A stretch of DNA of 64,000 bases from Zavarzinia aquatilis (GTDB lineage: Bacteria; Pseudomonadota; Alphaproteobacteria; Zavarziniales; Zavarziniaceae), in NCBI RefSeq assembly GCF_003173035.1, contig NZ_QGLE01000001.1, positions 1 to 64,000 of the forward strand, written 5' to 3'. The notes below the pieces were generated by a model that was given only the letters and a program-made list of their open reading frames with translations, searched no databases and was not told where the DNA came from. This document shows positions 28,865-38,923 of this stretch, one piece after another (the first letter of the stretch is position 1; every line of letters begins with the position of its first letter). Made by a program: the position numbers and the translations under genes.

Positions 28865-29700
28865 TGGCGAAAGGCAATATCGCGCGGAAACTGCAGAAGC
28901 CGGCGCTGATCGGCACCATGCTGATCTGCTATCTGTTCCTCTACCTGCCGATCCTGCATATCGGTCTTGGCTCCGTTTCCAAGAACTACAGTTTTCCCTA
29001 TCCGCCCCAACTGACTTGGGCGACTTTCGAGAAACTGGCGGAAAACACGCTCTATCAGACGGCGCTGGGCAATTCGCTGCTGATCGGCGTGCTGACGGCG
29101 CTGCTCTCGACCCTGCTCGCCTGCCTTGCGACCATGGGCCTGCTGCGCCACGCCGGGCGGCACACGGTGAAATTCCTCATCCTGTTCATCGCCCCGCTCT
29201 TCGTCGCCGAAGTCCTGCTTGGCCTGTCGTCGCTGATTTTCAACGGGTTGTTCCTGCAACTGGGCGGCAATCTCTTCTCGGCCATCCTGGCCAATACCGT
29301 CCATTGCTTTTCCTACGCCCTGCTGATCATCGCGACCCAGCTCTATCGCTATGACTGGCGGTTGGACGACGCCGCCATGGTCTTCGGCGCGACGCCGCTG
29401 CGCACCTTCTTCGAGGTGACCCTGCCGCTGATCTGGCCGGGGTTGTTCGGGGCCTTCATCGTCTGCTTCATCATGGCCTTCAACAATCTGGAGATTTCCT
29501 TCTATCTGCTCGGCGCGACGCCGACCCTGCCGTCGGTCGCCTGGGGCGCCCTGCGTTACGGCATCAAGCCGGAACTCTATGCCCTGGCGAGCGGGGTCAA
29601 TGTCGTCGTCTTCCTGGTGCTCGGGGTCATGTTCGTCCTGATGCGCACGGGCGCGGTCCGCTTCGGCCACAAGCCGGAGCGGGAGAGGAGCGCGATCTGA
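28864..29700 (+). CDS. ABC transporter permease (PotC-like)
   Basis: A 278-residue membrane protein, second permease of the importer. It has six helices and the EAA loop DDAAMVFGATPLRTFFEVTLPLIWPG. The N-terminus ALIGTMLICYLFLYLPILHIGLGSVSKN is typical of PotC/YdcV proteins. It overlaps the upstream permease by one base (TGATG); the MocR gene starts four bases after its stop. Confidence 0.92.
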   Translation: MAKGNIARKLQKPALIGTMLICYLFLYLPILHIGLGSVSKNYSFPYPPQLTWATFEKLAENTLYQTALGNSLLIGVLTALLSTLLACLATMGLLRHAGRHTVKFLILFIAPLFVAEVLLGLSSLIFNGLFLQLGGNLFSAILANTVHCFSYALLIIATQLYRYDWRLDDAAMVFGATPLRTFFEVTLPLIWPGLFGAFIVCFIMAFNNLEISFYLLGATPTLPSVAWGALRYGIKPELYALASGVNVVVFLVLGVMFVLMRTGAVRFGHKPERERSAI

Positions 29701-29704
29701 CATC

Positions 29705-31219
29705 ATGCCGCCGCTGCTCGATGCCCTTGCCTTCGACCTGCAGCGCAGCGGGGGCGCGCCCCTGCACCGGCAGATCCAGTCGCGCCTCGTCGCCGAGATC
29801 ACCTCGGGCGCCCTTAAACCGGGCGCCCGCCTGCCGTCCAGCCGGACCCTGGCGGAACTTCTCGGCGTCTCGCGCAACACGGTCATGCTGGTGTTCGAGC
29901 AGATGATCGCCGAAGGTTACCTCGACGGGCAGACCGGGTCCGGCACCTATGTCTCGCGCAGCCTGCCGGGCCTTGCCCGCAAGGCGCGGCCGGCGCCCCG
30001 GATCAATCCGGTGCTGCCCGCGGCCTCCAGCCTCGACCGGGGGCGGAGTTTCGCGCGGTTTTCCGACATACCCGAAACCTTCCGCCGGATGCGCCGGCCG
30101 GTCGCCTTCCGGGCCAATTTCCCGGCGGTCGATGCCTTTCCGGTCCAGCTCTGGTCCAAGCTGACCATGAATCTGTTCCGGCGCATGGATGCCGGTGCGG
30201 CCAGTCATCTGCTGGGCGAGGGCGATCCGCAGGGTTACCATCCCTTGCGCGAGGGGATCGCCGCCCATCTTGCCCTCTCGCGCGGGGTTCATTGCAGCGC
30301 CGCCAATATCGTCATCTTCGCCGGGGTGCAGCACGCGGCCGATACCGCCTGCCGCCTGCTGCTGATGCCCGGCGACGGTGCCTGGTGCGAAGACCCGGGC
30401 TATGACGGTGCCTATGCCGCGATCACGGCGGCCTCGGCGCGGCCGTGTCCCGTGCCGGTCGACGCTCAGGGCATCGACGTCGCCGCCGGGCTTGCCGCCT
30501 TTCCCGACGCCCGCTTCGCCTATGTGACGCCGTCGAAGCAATATCCCCTCGGCATGGCGATGAGCCTCGAGCGGCGGATGCAGTTGCTTGCCTGGGCCGG
30601 TGCCCACGACAGCTGGATCATCGAGGACGATTACGACAGCGAATTCCGCTATGGCGGAAGGCCGCTGCCGCCCCTTCAGGCGCTCGATACCGAGGGGCGG
30701 GTAATCTATCTCGGCACCTTCTCGAAGAGCCTGTTTCCCGCGCTTCGCCTCGGCTATGCCGTGGTGCCCGATGCCCTGATCGAATATTTCGTCGCGGCGC
30801 GTACCGTCGTCGGGCGCTACTCGCCCATCCTCGACCAGATCCTGGTCGCCAATTTCATGGCCGAGGGGCATTTCGCCGCCCATGTCGCGCGGATGCGCAA
30901 ACTCTATGTCCAGCGTCAGGCGGCACTGCTTGAAGCCGTCGCCCGCGATCTTGGCGACTACATGACCGCCGAACCTTCGGATTCCGGCATGGAACTGCTG
31001 GCGACCCTGCGGCCCGGCCTCGATGCCATCGCCATTGCCCGGGCGGCCGCGGCCGAGGGGCTGGAGGTCATGCCCGTCTCCTTCCACACGCAGGGCCAGC
31101 GGCCGGACCCGCGCCTTCTTCTTGGCTTCGGCGCCTTCACGCCGGCCCAGATCGACGATGGCGCGCGGCATCTGCGCTGGGTGATCAGCGGGATGACGCC
31201 GCAATGCAACATTGCGTGA
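29705..31219 (+). CDS. MocR-type regulator (GntR domain fused to a PLP aminotransferase domain)
   Basis: A 504-residue fusion. Residues ~1-80 form a GntR winged helix (APLHRQIQSRLVAEITSGALKPGARLPSSRTLAELLGVSRNTVMLVFEQM), joined to a class I/II aminotransferase-like domain with the Schiff-base lysine in IYLGTFSKSLFPALRLGYAVV and the loop DSWIIEDDYDSEFRY. MocR proteins use PLP or a PLP-amine adduct as effector (PdxR, GabR, TauR, EhuR). Placed at the end of the amine transporter/transaminase operon, it likely controls these genes in response to the amine or its PLP aldimine. Confidence 0.92.
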   Translation: MPPLLDALAFDLQRSGGAPLHRQIQSRLVAEITSGALKPGARLPSSRTLAELLGVSRNTVMLVFEQMIAEGYLDGQTGSGTYVSRSLPGLARKARPAPRINPVLPAASSLDRGRSFARFSDIPETFRRMRRPVAFRANFPAVDAFPVQLWSKLTMNLFRRMDAGAASHLLGEGDPQGYHPLREGIAAHLALSRGVHCSAANIVIFAGVQHAADTACRLLLMPGDGAWCEDPGYDGAYAAITAASARPCPVPVDAQGIDVAAGLAAFPDARFAYVTPSKQYPLGMAMSLERRMQLLAWAGAHDSWIIEDDYDSEFRYGGRPLPPLQALDTEGRVIYLGTFSKSLFPALRLGYAVVPDALIEYFVAARTVVGRYSPILDQILVANFMAEGHFAAHVARMRKLYVQRQAALLEAVARDLGDYMTAEPSDSGMELLATLRPGLDAIAIARAAAAEGLEVMPVSFHTQGQRPDPRLLLGFGAFTPAQIDDGARHLRWVISGMTPQCNIA

Positions 31220-31295
31220 AGCTCATTGGTCGCCGGGTCGGCGGCCTGTCACGCTCTTTCTCGAATTGTTCCAATCCGTGGCGTATGGGGTTTTC

Positions 31296-32474
31296 ATGTC
31301 TCTACCTTTGATCGCACTGGCGCTGGCGGCCTTCGGCATCGGCACGACCGAATTCGTCATCATGGGCCTGTTGCTCGACGTCTCGCGCGATCTCTCGGTC
31401 ACGGTGCCGCAGGCGGGGATGCTGGTCTCGGGCTATGCCCTCGGGGTCGCGCTCGGCTCGCCCATTCTCGGTCTCGCCACGGCGCGGATGCCCCGGCGGC
31501 AGGTGCTGCTGATGCTGATGGGCATTTTCATCGCCGGCAATTTCTATTGCGCCATCGCCCCCGATTACTGGAGCCTGATGGCGGCCCGTATTCTCACCTC
31601 CTTCTGCCATGGTGCCTTCTTCGGTCTTGGTGCCGTCGTCGCGGGCGAGGTGGTGGCGCCACACCGGCAGGCCAGCGCCATCGCCATGATGTTCGCGGGC
31701 CTGACCATCGCCAACATCCTGGGCGTGCCCTTTGGCACCGCCCTCGGACAGGCCCTGGGCTGGCGCTCCACCTTCTATGCCGTCACGGGCATCGGCGTCG
31801 TCGCCGCCATCGCGCTCTGGGCCTGGCTGCCGCATAATCTGACCGTCGCGACCGGCAGCCTGATGCGCGAGGTGCGCAGCCTCGCCCGATTGCAGGTCTA
31901 TCTCGCCATGCTGTTGTCGGTGCTCGCCTCGGCCAGCCTGTTCAGCGTGCTGACCTATATCGCGCCCATCCTCGAGCGCGTGACTCATGTGACGCCCGAG
32001 GTGGTGACCTATGTCCTCCTGGTGTTCGGTGTCGGCCTGACGATCGGCAATTTCGTCGGCGGGCGCCTCGCCGACCGGCGGCTGATGGCGACGGTGGTGG
32101 GCGGCTTCGTCGCCGTTGCCGCCATTCTCACGGTCTTCGGTCTCGTCACCTCGATGTTCTGGCCGACGGTGGCGACGGTCTTCATCTGGGGCGGCACCGC
32201 CTTCGCCCTGATCTCGCCGCTCCAGCTGCGGGTGGTCAGGGAGGCGGTGGGGGCGCCCAATCTCGCCTCCATCCTCAATCAGGGGGCGTTCAACCTCGGC
32301 AATGCCAGCGGCGCCTGGTTCGGCGGTATCGCCATCGACGGTGGTGTCGATTATGGCGATATCGCCTGGATCGGGGTCGTGCTGGCGCTGACCGCGCTCG
32401 GCATCGCCCTGTGGTCCTGGCGGCTCGATTTCCGCAAGGCACCGCAGGGCGCGCTGGCGACATCGGTGCCGTAA
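31296..32474 (+). CDS. MFS transporter (AraJ/YdhP type)
   Basis: A 392-residue transporter with 12 predicted helices. The first helix ALALAAFGIGTTEFVIMGLLLDVSRDL is the signature of the AraJ/YdhP (DHA1) efflux branch, exporting sugars, purines or drugs in known cases. LGLATARMPRRQVLLMLM is the conserved loop between helices 2 and 3. The ATG at 31296 follows GGGGTTTTC; the frame is open upstream but those residues are not family-like. Substrate unknown. Confidence 0.9.
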   Translation: MSLPLIALALAAFGIGTTEFVIMGLLLDVSRDLSVTVPQAGMLVSGYALGVALGSPILGLATARMPRRQVLLMLMGIFIAGNFYCAIAPDYWSLMAARILTSFCHGAFFGLGAVVAGEVVAPHRQASAIAMMFAGLTIANILGVPFGTALGQALGWRSTFYAVTGIGVVAAIALWAWLPHNLTVATGSLMREVRSLARLQVYLAMLLSVLASASLFSVLTYIAPILERVTHVTPEVVTYVLLVFGVGLTIGNFVGGRLADRRLMATVVGGFVAVAAILTVFGLVTSMFWPTVATVFIWGGTAFALISPLQLRVVREAVGAPNLASILNQGAFNLGNASGAWFGGIAIDGGVDYGDIAWIGVVLALTALGIALWSWRLDFRKAPQGALATSVP

Positions 32475-32579
32475 CGCCGGCGCAACATGCCGCGTGCAAT
32501 GCCGGTCGGCTTTTTCCTATAGTAGGGGCAGGGGCGACAGGATCGCGAGGGCAGGGGGGCTGCCCGGGGAGGCGTCGAA

Positions 32580-33350
32580 TTGCGGGATGAGCTTATTGGG
32601 CCGATCAGCCAGCCGGCGGCCCATGAACTGGCGATGGAACAGATCAAGCGCTGCATCCAGCTCGGCCTGTTCCTGCCCGGCGAGAAGCTCCCGCCCGAAC
32701 GTGTCCTCGCCGAGCGCCTGTCGGTTTCGCGTTCCACCATTCGGGAAGCCGTGCGCCTGCTGCAGGACAGCGGTCTCATCGAGGTGCGGCGCGGCGCGAC
32801 CGGCGGCCTCGTCGTTCGCGATTCGCAGGTCGAGGATCCGGTAGAGCTGCGGGCCTGGATCAGGCGCCAGCGCGCCCATCTGAACGAGCTGATGGATTTT
32901 CGTCTGGTGATCGAGGGGGCGGCGGCGGAACTCGCCGCGTGCCGGCGGACCGACGACGACCTGGCGCGGCTGGAGGCGGCGATGCAGCGCATGGAACAAT
33001 GCAAAATCTCCGACCTCAATCGGGTCGAGAGTGCGCAGGTGTTCAATGCCGCCGATACCGAGTTTCACATGGAAATCGCCCTGGCGGCGCGCAATTCGAT
33101 GCTGGCCAAGGCGGTCGAGGATATCAGGCGCGAGATGTTCCTGCCCTTCGGCGGCTATTTCATCCAGTCACGCAAGGATGCCGACATCTACCACCGGCAT
33201 ATCTTCGATGCGATCTTCGACCGCGACGACGAAAGGGCGCGGGCGATGATGCAGCGTCACATCGACTCGACGAAGAAGGCGATCATCGCCTTCCTCGAAG
33301 AGGATGCTGTTCTGCTCAGGGGATCACGCGACGCTGGCGCAGGCCCGTGA
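32580..33350 (+). CDS. FCD-domain GntR (FadR-type) transcriptional regulator
   Basis: A 256-residue regulator. The N-terminal GntR helix-turn-helix is HELAMEQIKRCIQLGLFLPGEKLPPERVLAERLSVSRSTIREAVRLLQDSGLIEV, and the C-terminal all-helical FCD domain has the metal/ligand histidines in ADTEFHMEIALAA and YHRHIFDAIFDRD. The TTG at 32580, eight bases after GGGGAGG, is the best start. Its end overlaps the convergent reductase gene by 35 bases. It may control that reductase and the aminotransferase beyond it. Confidence 0.9.
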   Translation: MRDELIGPISQPAAHELAMEQIKRCIQLGLFLPGEKLPPERVLAERLSVSRSTIREAVRLLQDSGLIEVRRGATGGLVVRDSQVEDPVELRAWIRRQRAHLNELMDFRLVIEGAAAELAACRRTDDDLARLEAAMQRMEQCKISDLNRVESAQVFNAADTEFHMEIALAARNSMLAKAVEDIRREMFLPFGGYFIQSRKDADIYHRHIFDAIFDRDDERARAMMQRHIDSTKKAIIAFLEEDAVLLRGSRDAGAGP

Positions 33351-34383
33351 ACAGGCGCTGGAACATGGCCTCGCTGTCGACCATCTGATTGAAGCCGGCG
33401 AGGCGGATCTTGGTCATGCTGGAGATCACGTCGAAATCGCAGCGGAAGACGAAGTCGCCGAACCCCCAGGCCGCGATCTTGTCGTAAGCTATGTTCCGAA
33501 GACCATGTTTTTCGACGATGCGCTGCCAGATGGGCGCCTTGTCGGCCATGAATTCGGTCAGGCGGATGGTCTGGACCCCGCCCACCTCCATGTCGAACAT
33601 GCGGGCGAGGGCAGGCCACAACTGATTCCAGCGGAACAGGTCGCCATTGGTCACATTATAGGCTTCGCCGCCCGCCGCATTGCCGATCGCCCAGGCCGAG
33701 GCGGCCGCGAGCTGGCCGGCGTCGGTCACCTGCGCGAGGCGGGTATAGCAATCGGCCGTGCCCGGGAATTTCAGCGGCAGGCCCAACTCCTTGCTGATCA
33801 GGGCATAGACCGCGAGCACGGTGACGAGGCTCATCGGGCTGCCGACGGCGAAGCCGCAGACAACGTCGGGCCGCAGCACGACATAATCCCACGACGCGCC
33901 CGCCGATGCTTCCTTCAGCCAGTCTTCCTGGTCGTAATAGAAGTTCGGCGGCATGTGGCGCGCATCGGATTCCTTCGCCGGGGTGGGGAAGGCGCCGAGA
34001 TGGACGCCGTAATATTTCGCGCCTTCGTAGTGGACGACGCGGGACAGGCCGGGCGACGCCGCGGCGACCCCGGTCACGAGGTTGCGCAGCAGGTCGAGAT
34101 TGGCCGACACCTGTTCCGCCGGGGCCTGCCGCTCCTGATAGGCGGCGTGGAAGATGCAGTCGACATCGGTGAATTGCGCCAGAACCTCGCGCGAGGACAC
34201 GGGGTCGAGAAGGTCGATCGGCACATAGGTCGCCTTGCTCTCGAAATCCGCACCGCGCCGCGACAGGGCGATGATGTTCCATTCGCCGCTTTCCGACAGG
34301 TGATCGACCAGATTACGGCCGATGACGCCAAGCCCGCCGGAGACGATCGCCGTGCGGCGACCGTCCTTGGTGATTGCTGCCAT
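33316..34383 (-). CDS. PRISE-like short-chain reductase (progesterone 5-beta-reductase / iridoid synthase family)
   Basis: A 355-residue extended SDR. The NADPH-binding GGLGVIGRNLVDHL (residues 16-29) is followed by the unusual PRISE catalytic pair: lysine in VVHYEGAKYYG (K123) and tyrosine in MPPNFYYDQEDWL (Y149/Y150). A classical YxxxK is absent. The family reduces C=C of activated enones or enals (1,4-addition of hydride) in plants and bacteria. The natural bacterial substrates are mostly unknown. It is 30 bases downstream of a class III aminotransferase gene on the same strand, so it probably acts on a product of that pathway. Confidence 0.82.
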   Translation of the reverse strand: MAAITKDGRRTAIVSGGLGVIGRNLVDHLSESGEWNIIALSRRGADFESKATYVPIDLLDPVSSREVLAQFTDVDCIFHAAYQERQAPAEQVSANLDLLRNLVTGVAAASPGLSRVVHYEGAKYYGVHLGAFPTPAKESDARHMPPNFYYDQEDWLKEASAGASWDYVVLRPDVVCGFAVGSPMSLVTVLAVYALISKELGLPLKFPGTADCYTRLAQVTDAGQLAAASAWAIGNAAGGEAYNVTNGDLFRWNQLWPALARMFDMEVGGVQTIRLTEFMADKAPIWQRIVEKHGLRNIAYDKIAAWGFGDFVFRCDFDVISSMTKIRLAGFNQMVDSEAMFQRLFTGLRQRRVIP

Positions 34384-34413
34384 GAGTTCTCTCTCGCCTG
34401 AATGACCGCCCGC

Positions 34414-35772
34414 TCAGGCGATGTCGTAATCCTTGGAAACGCTCTCGATCGCCTGCTTGAAGGCGGCGACGGTGCGGTCGAAATCGGCGTGGGAGGCGAT
34501 CAGCGCCGGGGCGACTTCAATGGCGGTGCCCGCCGCGCCGACCAGCACGCCGAGGCTGCGCATCTTCTCGGCGATGCCCTTCACCATCTTGGGGTCGGGC
34601 AGGGCCTTGGTCTTGCGGTTGCTGGTGAAATCGACCGCGTGCCAATGGCCGAGGCCGCGGATATCGCCGACCGCGGGCATCTCGCCCAGCGCCTCGACCA
34701 GGCCGGCCTTGAAATAGACGCCGTTTTCCAGCGCCTTGGGGATCAGCCGCTCGCGCTGCTTGATCGCGATCACCGCATTGGCGGCGGCGGCGCAGCCGGC
34801 ATGGCCCGAGAAGGTGTGGACATGGCGGAAATGGTCGATGGCATCGGCGATGTCGGGCCGTGTCAGCACGGCGCCGATCGGGGCATAGCCGGCGGACAGC
34901 GCCTTCGCCATCGTCGTGATGTCGGGCATCACGTCGAAATGTTCGGCGGCGAACCATTTGCCGGTACGGCCGAAACAGCAGATCACCTCGTCGATGATGA
35001 GGAGGACGCCGTATTTGTCGCAAATCTCGCGCACGCGCTGCCAATAGGCCTTGCTCGGCACCTGGGCGCCATTGGCCTGCATCAGGGGCTCGCCGATGAA
35101 GGCGGCGACCAGCTCCGGCCCTTCGTGGATGATCTGCTGCTCGAGATAATCGGCGCAGAACATGGCGTATTCTTCATCGCCCATGCCAAAGGGATTGCGA
35201 TAGCAGGTCGGGTTCGGGATCTTGGAGACACCCGGCATCCGCGGGTCCGGCGTCTGCGCGACCGAGAGGTGATCGGTCAGCGCCATGGCCCCGGCCGTCG
35301 CGCCGTGATAGGCGCTCCAGCGCGCGATGATCTTGTAGGCATGGGGCTTCTTGCCGCTGCCGATCTGATACTGCTTGGCGATCTTGATCGCCGATTCGAC
35401 GGCTTCGGAGCCGCCCGAGACGAAGAAGGCGCGCGACAGACCGGCATCGGGCCGCAATTCCGAAAGCGACTTGGCCAGTTGCACCATGGGCTCGGTCACC
35501 ATGCTCACCGTGCCGGCGTAATGCATCTTGCACAGCTGGTCGTAGACCGCCTTGGCGATCTCCTCGTTGCCATAACCGAGCGAATTGGCGCGCGTATAGG
35601 CGCTGATCATGTCGAGATAATCGACGCCGGAGCCATCCGTGATGGTCATGCCCTTGCCCGAGGCAATGACCACCGGGCCGTCGCGCTTCACATCGGCGGC
35701 GTCGATGATCGGGAAGATGCAATGGTCGAGGGCCTGGCTGGCCAGATCGTTCTTGGGCAACGCATTCAACAC
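34414..35772 (-). CDS. Class III (omega) aminotransferase
   Basis: A 452-residue PLP enzyme. Motifs include MISAYTRANSLGYGNEEIAKAV, the phosphate cup VSGGSEAVESAIKIAKQYQIG, WSAYHGATAGAMALTD, LLIIDEVICCFGRTGKWFA and the lysine motif ITTMAKALSAGYAPIGAVL. The GTG at 35772 lies seven bases after GAGGAGGG on the minus strand; an ATG at 35826 would add 18 residues but has no ribosome site. It is followed by the PRISE-like reductase gene. Substrate is likely an omega- or beta-amino compound, not identifiable from sequence. Confidence 0.9.
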   Translation of the reverse strand: MLNALPKNDLASQALDHCIFPIIDAADVKRDGPVVIASGKGMTITDGSGVDYLDMISAYTRANSLGYGNEEIAKAVYDQLCKMHYAGTVSMVTEPMVQLAKSLSELRPDAGLSRAFFVSGGSEAVESAIKIAKQYQIGSGKKPHAYKIIARWSAYHGATAGAMALTDHLSVAQTPDPRMPGVSKIPNPTCYRNPFGMGDEEYAMFCADYLEQQIIHEGPELVAAFIGEPLMQANGAQVPSKAYWQRVREICDKYGVLLIIDEVICCFGRTGKWFAAEHFDVMPDITTMAKALSAGYAPIGAVLTRPDIADAIDHFRHVHTFSGHAGCAAAANAVIAIKQRERLIPKALENGVYFKAGLVEALGEMPAVGDIRGLGHWHAVDFTSNRKTKALPDPKMVKGIAEKMRSLGVLVGAAGTAIEVAPALIASHADFDRTVAAFKQAIESVSKDYDIA

Positions 35773-35973
35773 CGGTTTGTCCCTCCTCAGGGTCGACGAT
35801 GGGATGGGGCGCATTTTTCGCGCCATAGGTATGAACGAGGAACCATTGATGCGTTGAGGGTTCCGTCCGATTCAACCTGACCGCTTAGTCACGCAAGGCT
35901 TCAATGGCCCGACACAGTGGTATGGAGAGGTTAAAGGTGCCAATGCGTCAATATTAAAATGACAATACTGAGC

Positions 35974-36008
35974 TCCACCTTTTGGTGGACCCTCCACCTA
36001 AAGGTGGA
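35974..36008. promoter_or_regulatory. Two tandem 16-bp palindromes (operator-like)
   Basis: TCCACCTTTTGGTGGA (35974-35989) and TCCACCTAAAGGTGGA (35993-36008) are palindromes with six-base perfect arms, centres 19 bp apart. They lie in the 448-base gap between the leftward aminotransferase and the rightward Liv-type transporter operon. A one-mismatch relative occurs at 41771-41786. They look like binding sites for a dimeric regulator; the nearby LuxR-type protein (40897-41628) is the obvious candidate. No gene is seen in this gap. Confidence 0.65.
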
Positions 36009-36100
36009 ATTGAAGTCCATTCCGACAGTATTGCTCGATCTTGTTAACCACAATGGTGGAAATCCGAAGACAAATTCATGAAACAACTGTGGGGGAGGGA

Positions 36101-36130
36101 TTGACACCCCTTCGTGAATGGTCTGACAAT
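36101..36130 (+). promoter_or_regulatory. Candidate sigma-70 promoter for the Liv-type operon
   Basis: A perfect -35 TTGACA (36101-36106) is followed after 18 bases by GACAAT (36125-36130), four of six matches to the -10 consensus. It lies about 90 bases upstream of the start of the ATPase gene and 93 bases after the tandem palindromes. Confidence 0.4.
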
Positions 36131-36220
36131 CAGGCCAATGACGGAGGGCGCAGGCCCGTCTGGCGTGAGGTAAAGGCGTTGACAGCACTTCGTAAGGCCG
36201 ATGTCGCCGTAGAGGCATCA

Positions 36221-36991
36221 ATGGACGTCGCGGCATCGACCGCCGTCGCCGCGAACCGGGGCTCCGGCCTTTTCGTCGACAATGTCACCAAGCAGTTCGG
36301 CGGCGTCTACGCGGTGCGTGACGTGACGCTTTCGTGCGAGGTCGGGCAGATCGTCGGCCTGATCGGCCCCAATGGCGCCGGCAAGACGACCCTGATGAAC
36401 CTTATCTCAGGCACGCTGACGCCGACGTCCGGCAATGTCTATCTGGGCGGTCAGCCGCTGGGCGCCACTTCGCCCGAGACCTGCGCGGAAGCCGGCATCG
36501 CCCGCACCTTCCAGAACATCCGCCTGTTCAAGCGCCTGACCGTGCGCGAGAACGTCGAGGTCGCCTCGATCACCTTCCGCCGCCTGAAGCGCGAGGGAAT
36601 CGAGGTGCCGAATGTGGACGAGATCCTCGACCTGCTCGGCCTGTCGGCCATGGCCGATCTGAAGGCCGGACACCTGCCCTATGGCCACCAGCGCCGGGTG
36701 GAAATCGCCCGTGCGCTGGCGCTCGCCCCGCGGGTCATCCTGCTGGACGAGCCGGCGGCCGGCATGAACGAACAGGAATCCCATGCGCTGATCTCGTCGG
36801 TGCGCATGATCCGCGACCGTTTCGGTTGCGGCATCGTCGTCATCGAACATGACCTGAAGTTCATCATGGAGGTGAGCGAGCTGCTCTACGTCATGCACCT
36901 CGGCGCCGTCATCGTCAGCGGTCCGCCCGAAGAGGTGCGTCACGACGAGCGGGTGATCGAAGTCTATCTCGGGCGCAAGGCGCGCAAGTAA
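36221..36991 (+). CDS. Branched-chain amino acid-type ABC transporter ATP-binding protein (LivG-like)
   Basis: A 256-residue ATPase with Walker A GPNGAGKTT, LivG-type Q-loop segment IARTFQNIRLFKRLTVRENV, signature LPYGHQRRVEIARAL (the usual LSYGxQR form slightly altered) and Walker B VILLDEPAAGMN. The ATG at 36221 gives the usual LivG length; the frame stays open upstream to 36041, but that region carries the promoter-like element. First gene of a five-gene importer operon. Confidence 0.92.
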   Translation: MDVAASTAVAANRGSGLFVDNVTKQFGGVYAVRDVTLSCEVGQIVGLIGPNGAGKTTLMNLISGTLTPTSGNVYLGGQPLGATSPETCAEAGIARTFQNIRLFKRLTVRENVEVASITFRRLKREGIEVPNVDEILDLLGLSAMADLKAGHLPYGHQRRVEIARALALAPRVILLDEPAAGMNEQESHALISSVRMIRDRFGCGIVVIEHDLKFIMEVSELLYVMHLGAVIVSGPPEEVRHDERVIEVYLGRKARK

Positions 36992-37036
36992 TCAATGTCG
37001 TCATCCAACTTTCCGGGGCTTACAAGGGGATCGGTC

Positions 37037-38193
37037 ATGAAACGGTATGGTGTTCTTTCATTGGCGGCGTCGCTCGGCCTCGCGACCCTGTCACCCCTTC
37101 CGGCCCAGGCCGCCGATGATATCATCATCGGTTACGCCGCCGCCGTGACGGGCATGTATGCGCCCTACGACAGCGTCGATGGTGCCCAGTGCGAGATCGA
37201 CCGCATCAACGAGAAGGGCGGCGTGCTCGGCCGCAAGCTGCGCCTCGAAGCGCGTGACATGAAGTCGGACGCGGTGATGGCCGCGACCGCCGGTCAGGAG
37301 CTGATCGACCTCGGCGCGACGGCGATCCTTTCGCCGCCGTCGGACGATACCTCGATCCCGATCGCCGCCCTCGCGCTGCCGCATGGCGTTGCCGTGCTCT
37401 CTGTCGGTTCCACGCAGGTGCAGTTCCCGGCGGCGAGCCCGGAGAATGCCTATCTCGTACCTTACGGCGACAATCTCTCGGCCGGCGCCGCCGCCGAATA
37501 TGCGATCAAGCAGGGCTACAAGAATGCCGTGCTGATGATCACCCGCGACATCGGCTCCTATGGTCTCGCGACGCCGGAATATTTCGGCGCGGCTTTCGAG
37601 CATCTGGGCGGCAAGGTGCTGAAGCGCATCAACTACAACACCGGCCTGTCGGACTATCGCGCCCAGCTCGCCGAAATCCAGGCCATGGACCCGAAGCCCG
37701 ACGTGATCTTCGGCGGGTTCATCACGCCGGACGGCGCCGTCTTCCCGCGCCAGTTCATGGCGGCCGGCCTCGACAAGATCACCTTCATGGGCACCGACGG
37801 TTATGACGATCCGGGCATCCTGGAGATCGCTGGCGACAGCGCCAAGATGATCAAGTTCGTGACCCATGGCTTCCCGGCCCCGGGTTCCGCGCTCGAGGAA
37901 TTCTACACCGATTGCACCAAGCGCGGTTACAAGATCCAGAACATCTTCTTCGGCCTCGCCGGCGAATCCGTGCTGGTGGTCAAGACCGCGATCGAGGCGG
38001 CGGGCAGTGCCGAGCCGGCCGCCGTCAATGCCGCGATCAAGGAAATCAAGGACATGAAGGGCATCACCACCGACTCGATCACCTACAAGGATCGTGGCGG
38101 CGTGCCGATCAAGCGCATGGCGGTGGTCGAGGTGGTGAACGGCAAGTTCTCCAAGATCCAGGACATCCTGCCTGAATACGTGCCGGCACCCTG

Positions 38194-38194
<1 letters not shown>
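37037..38194 (+). CDS. ABC transporter substrate-binding protein (LivJ/K-like)
   Basis: A 385-residue periplasmic binding protein with a signal peptide (MKRYGVLSLAASLGLATLSPLPAQA-AD) and the LivJ-type fold: IIIGYAAAVTGMYAPYDSVDGAQCEIDRINEKGGVLGRKLRLEARDMKSD at the start. The family takes up branched-chain amino acids, amides, urea and many aromatic or amino compounds, so the ligand is open. The ATG follows AAGGGGATCGGTC. It ends in a one-base overlap with the LivF-like gene. Confidence 0.9.
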
Positions 38195-38907
<713 letters not shown>

Positions 38908-38923
38908 CGGGAGCGCAGGCACC

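Noticed and set aside
36041-36220. 60-residue N-terminal extension of the LivG-like ATPase
   Set aside because: The shorter product matches the usual length, and the extension overlaps a TTGACA promoter-like element and looks non-coding.
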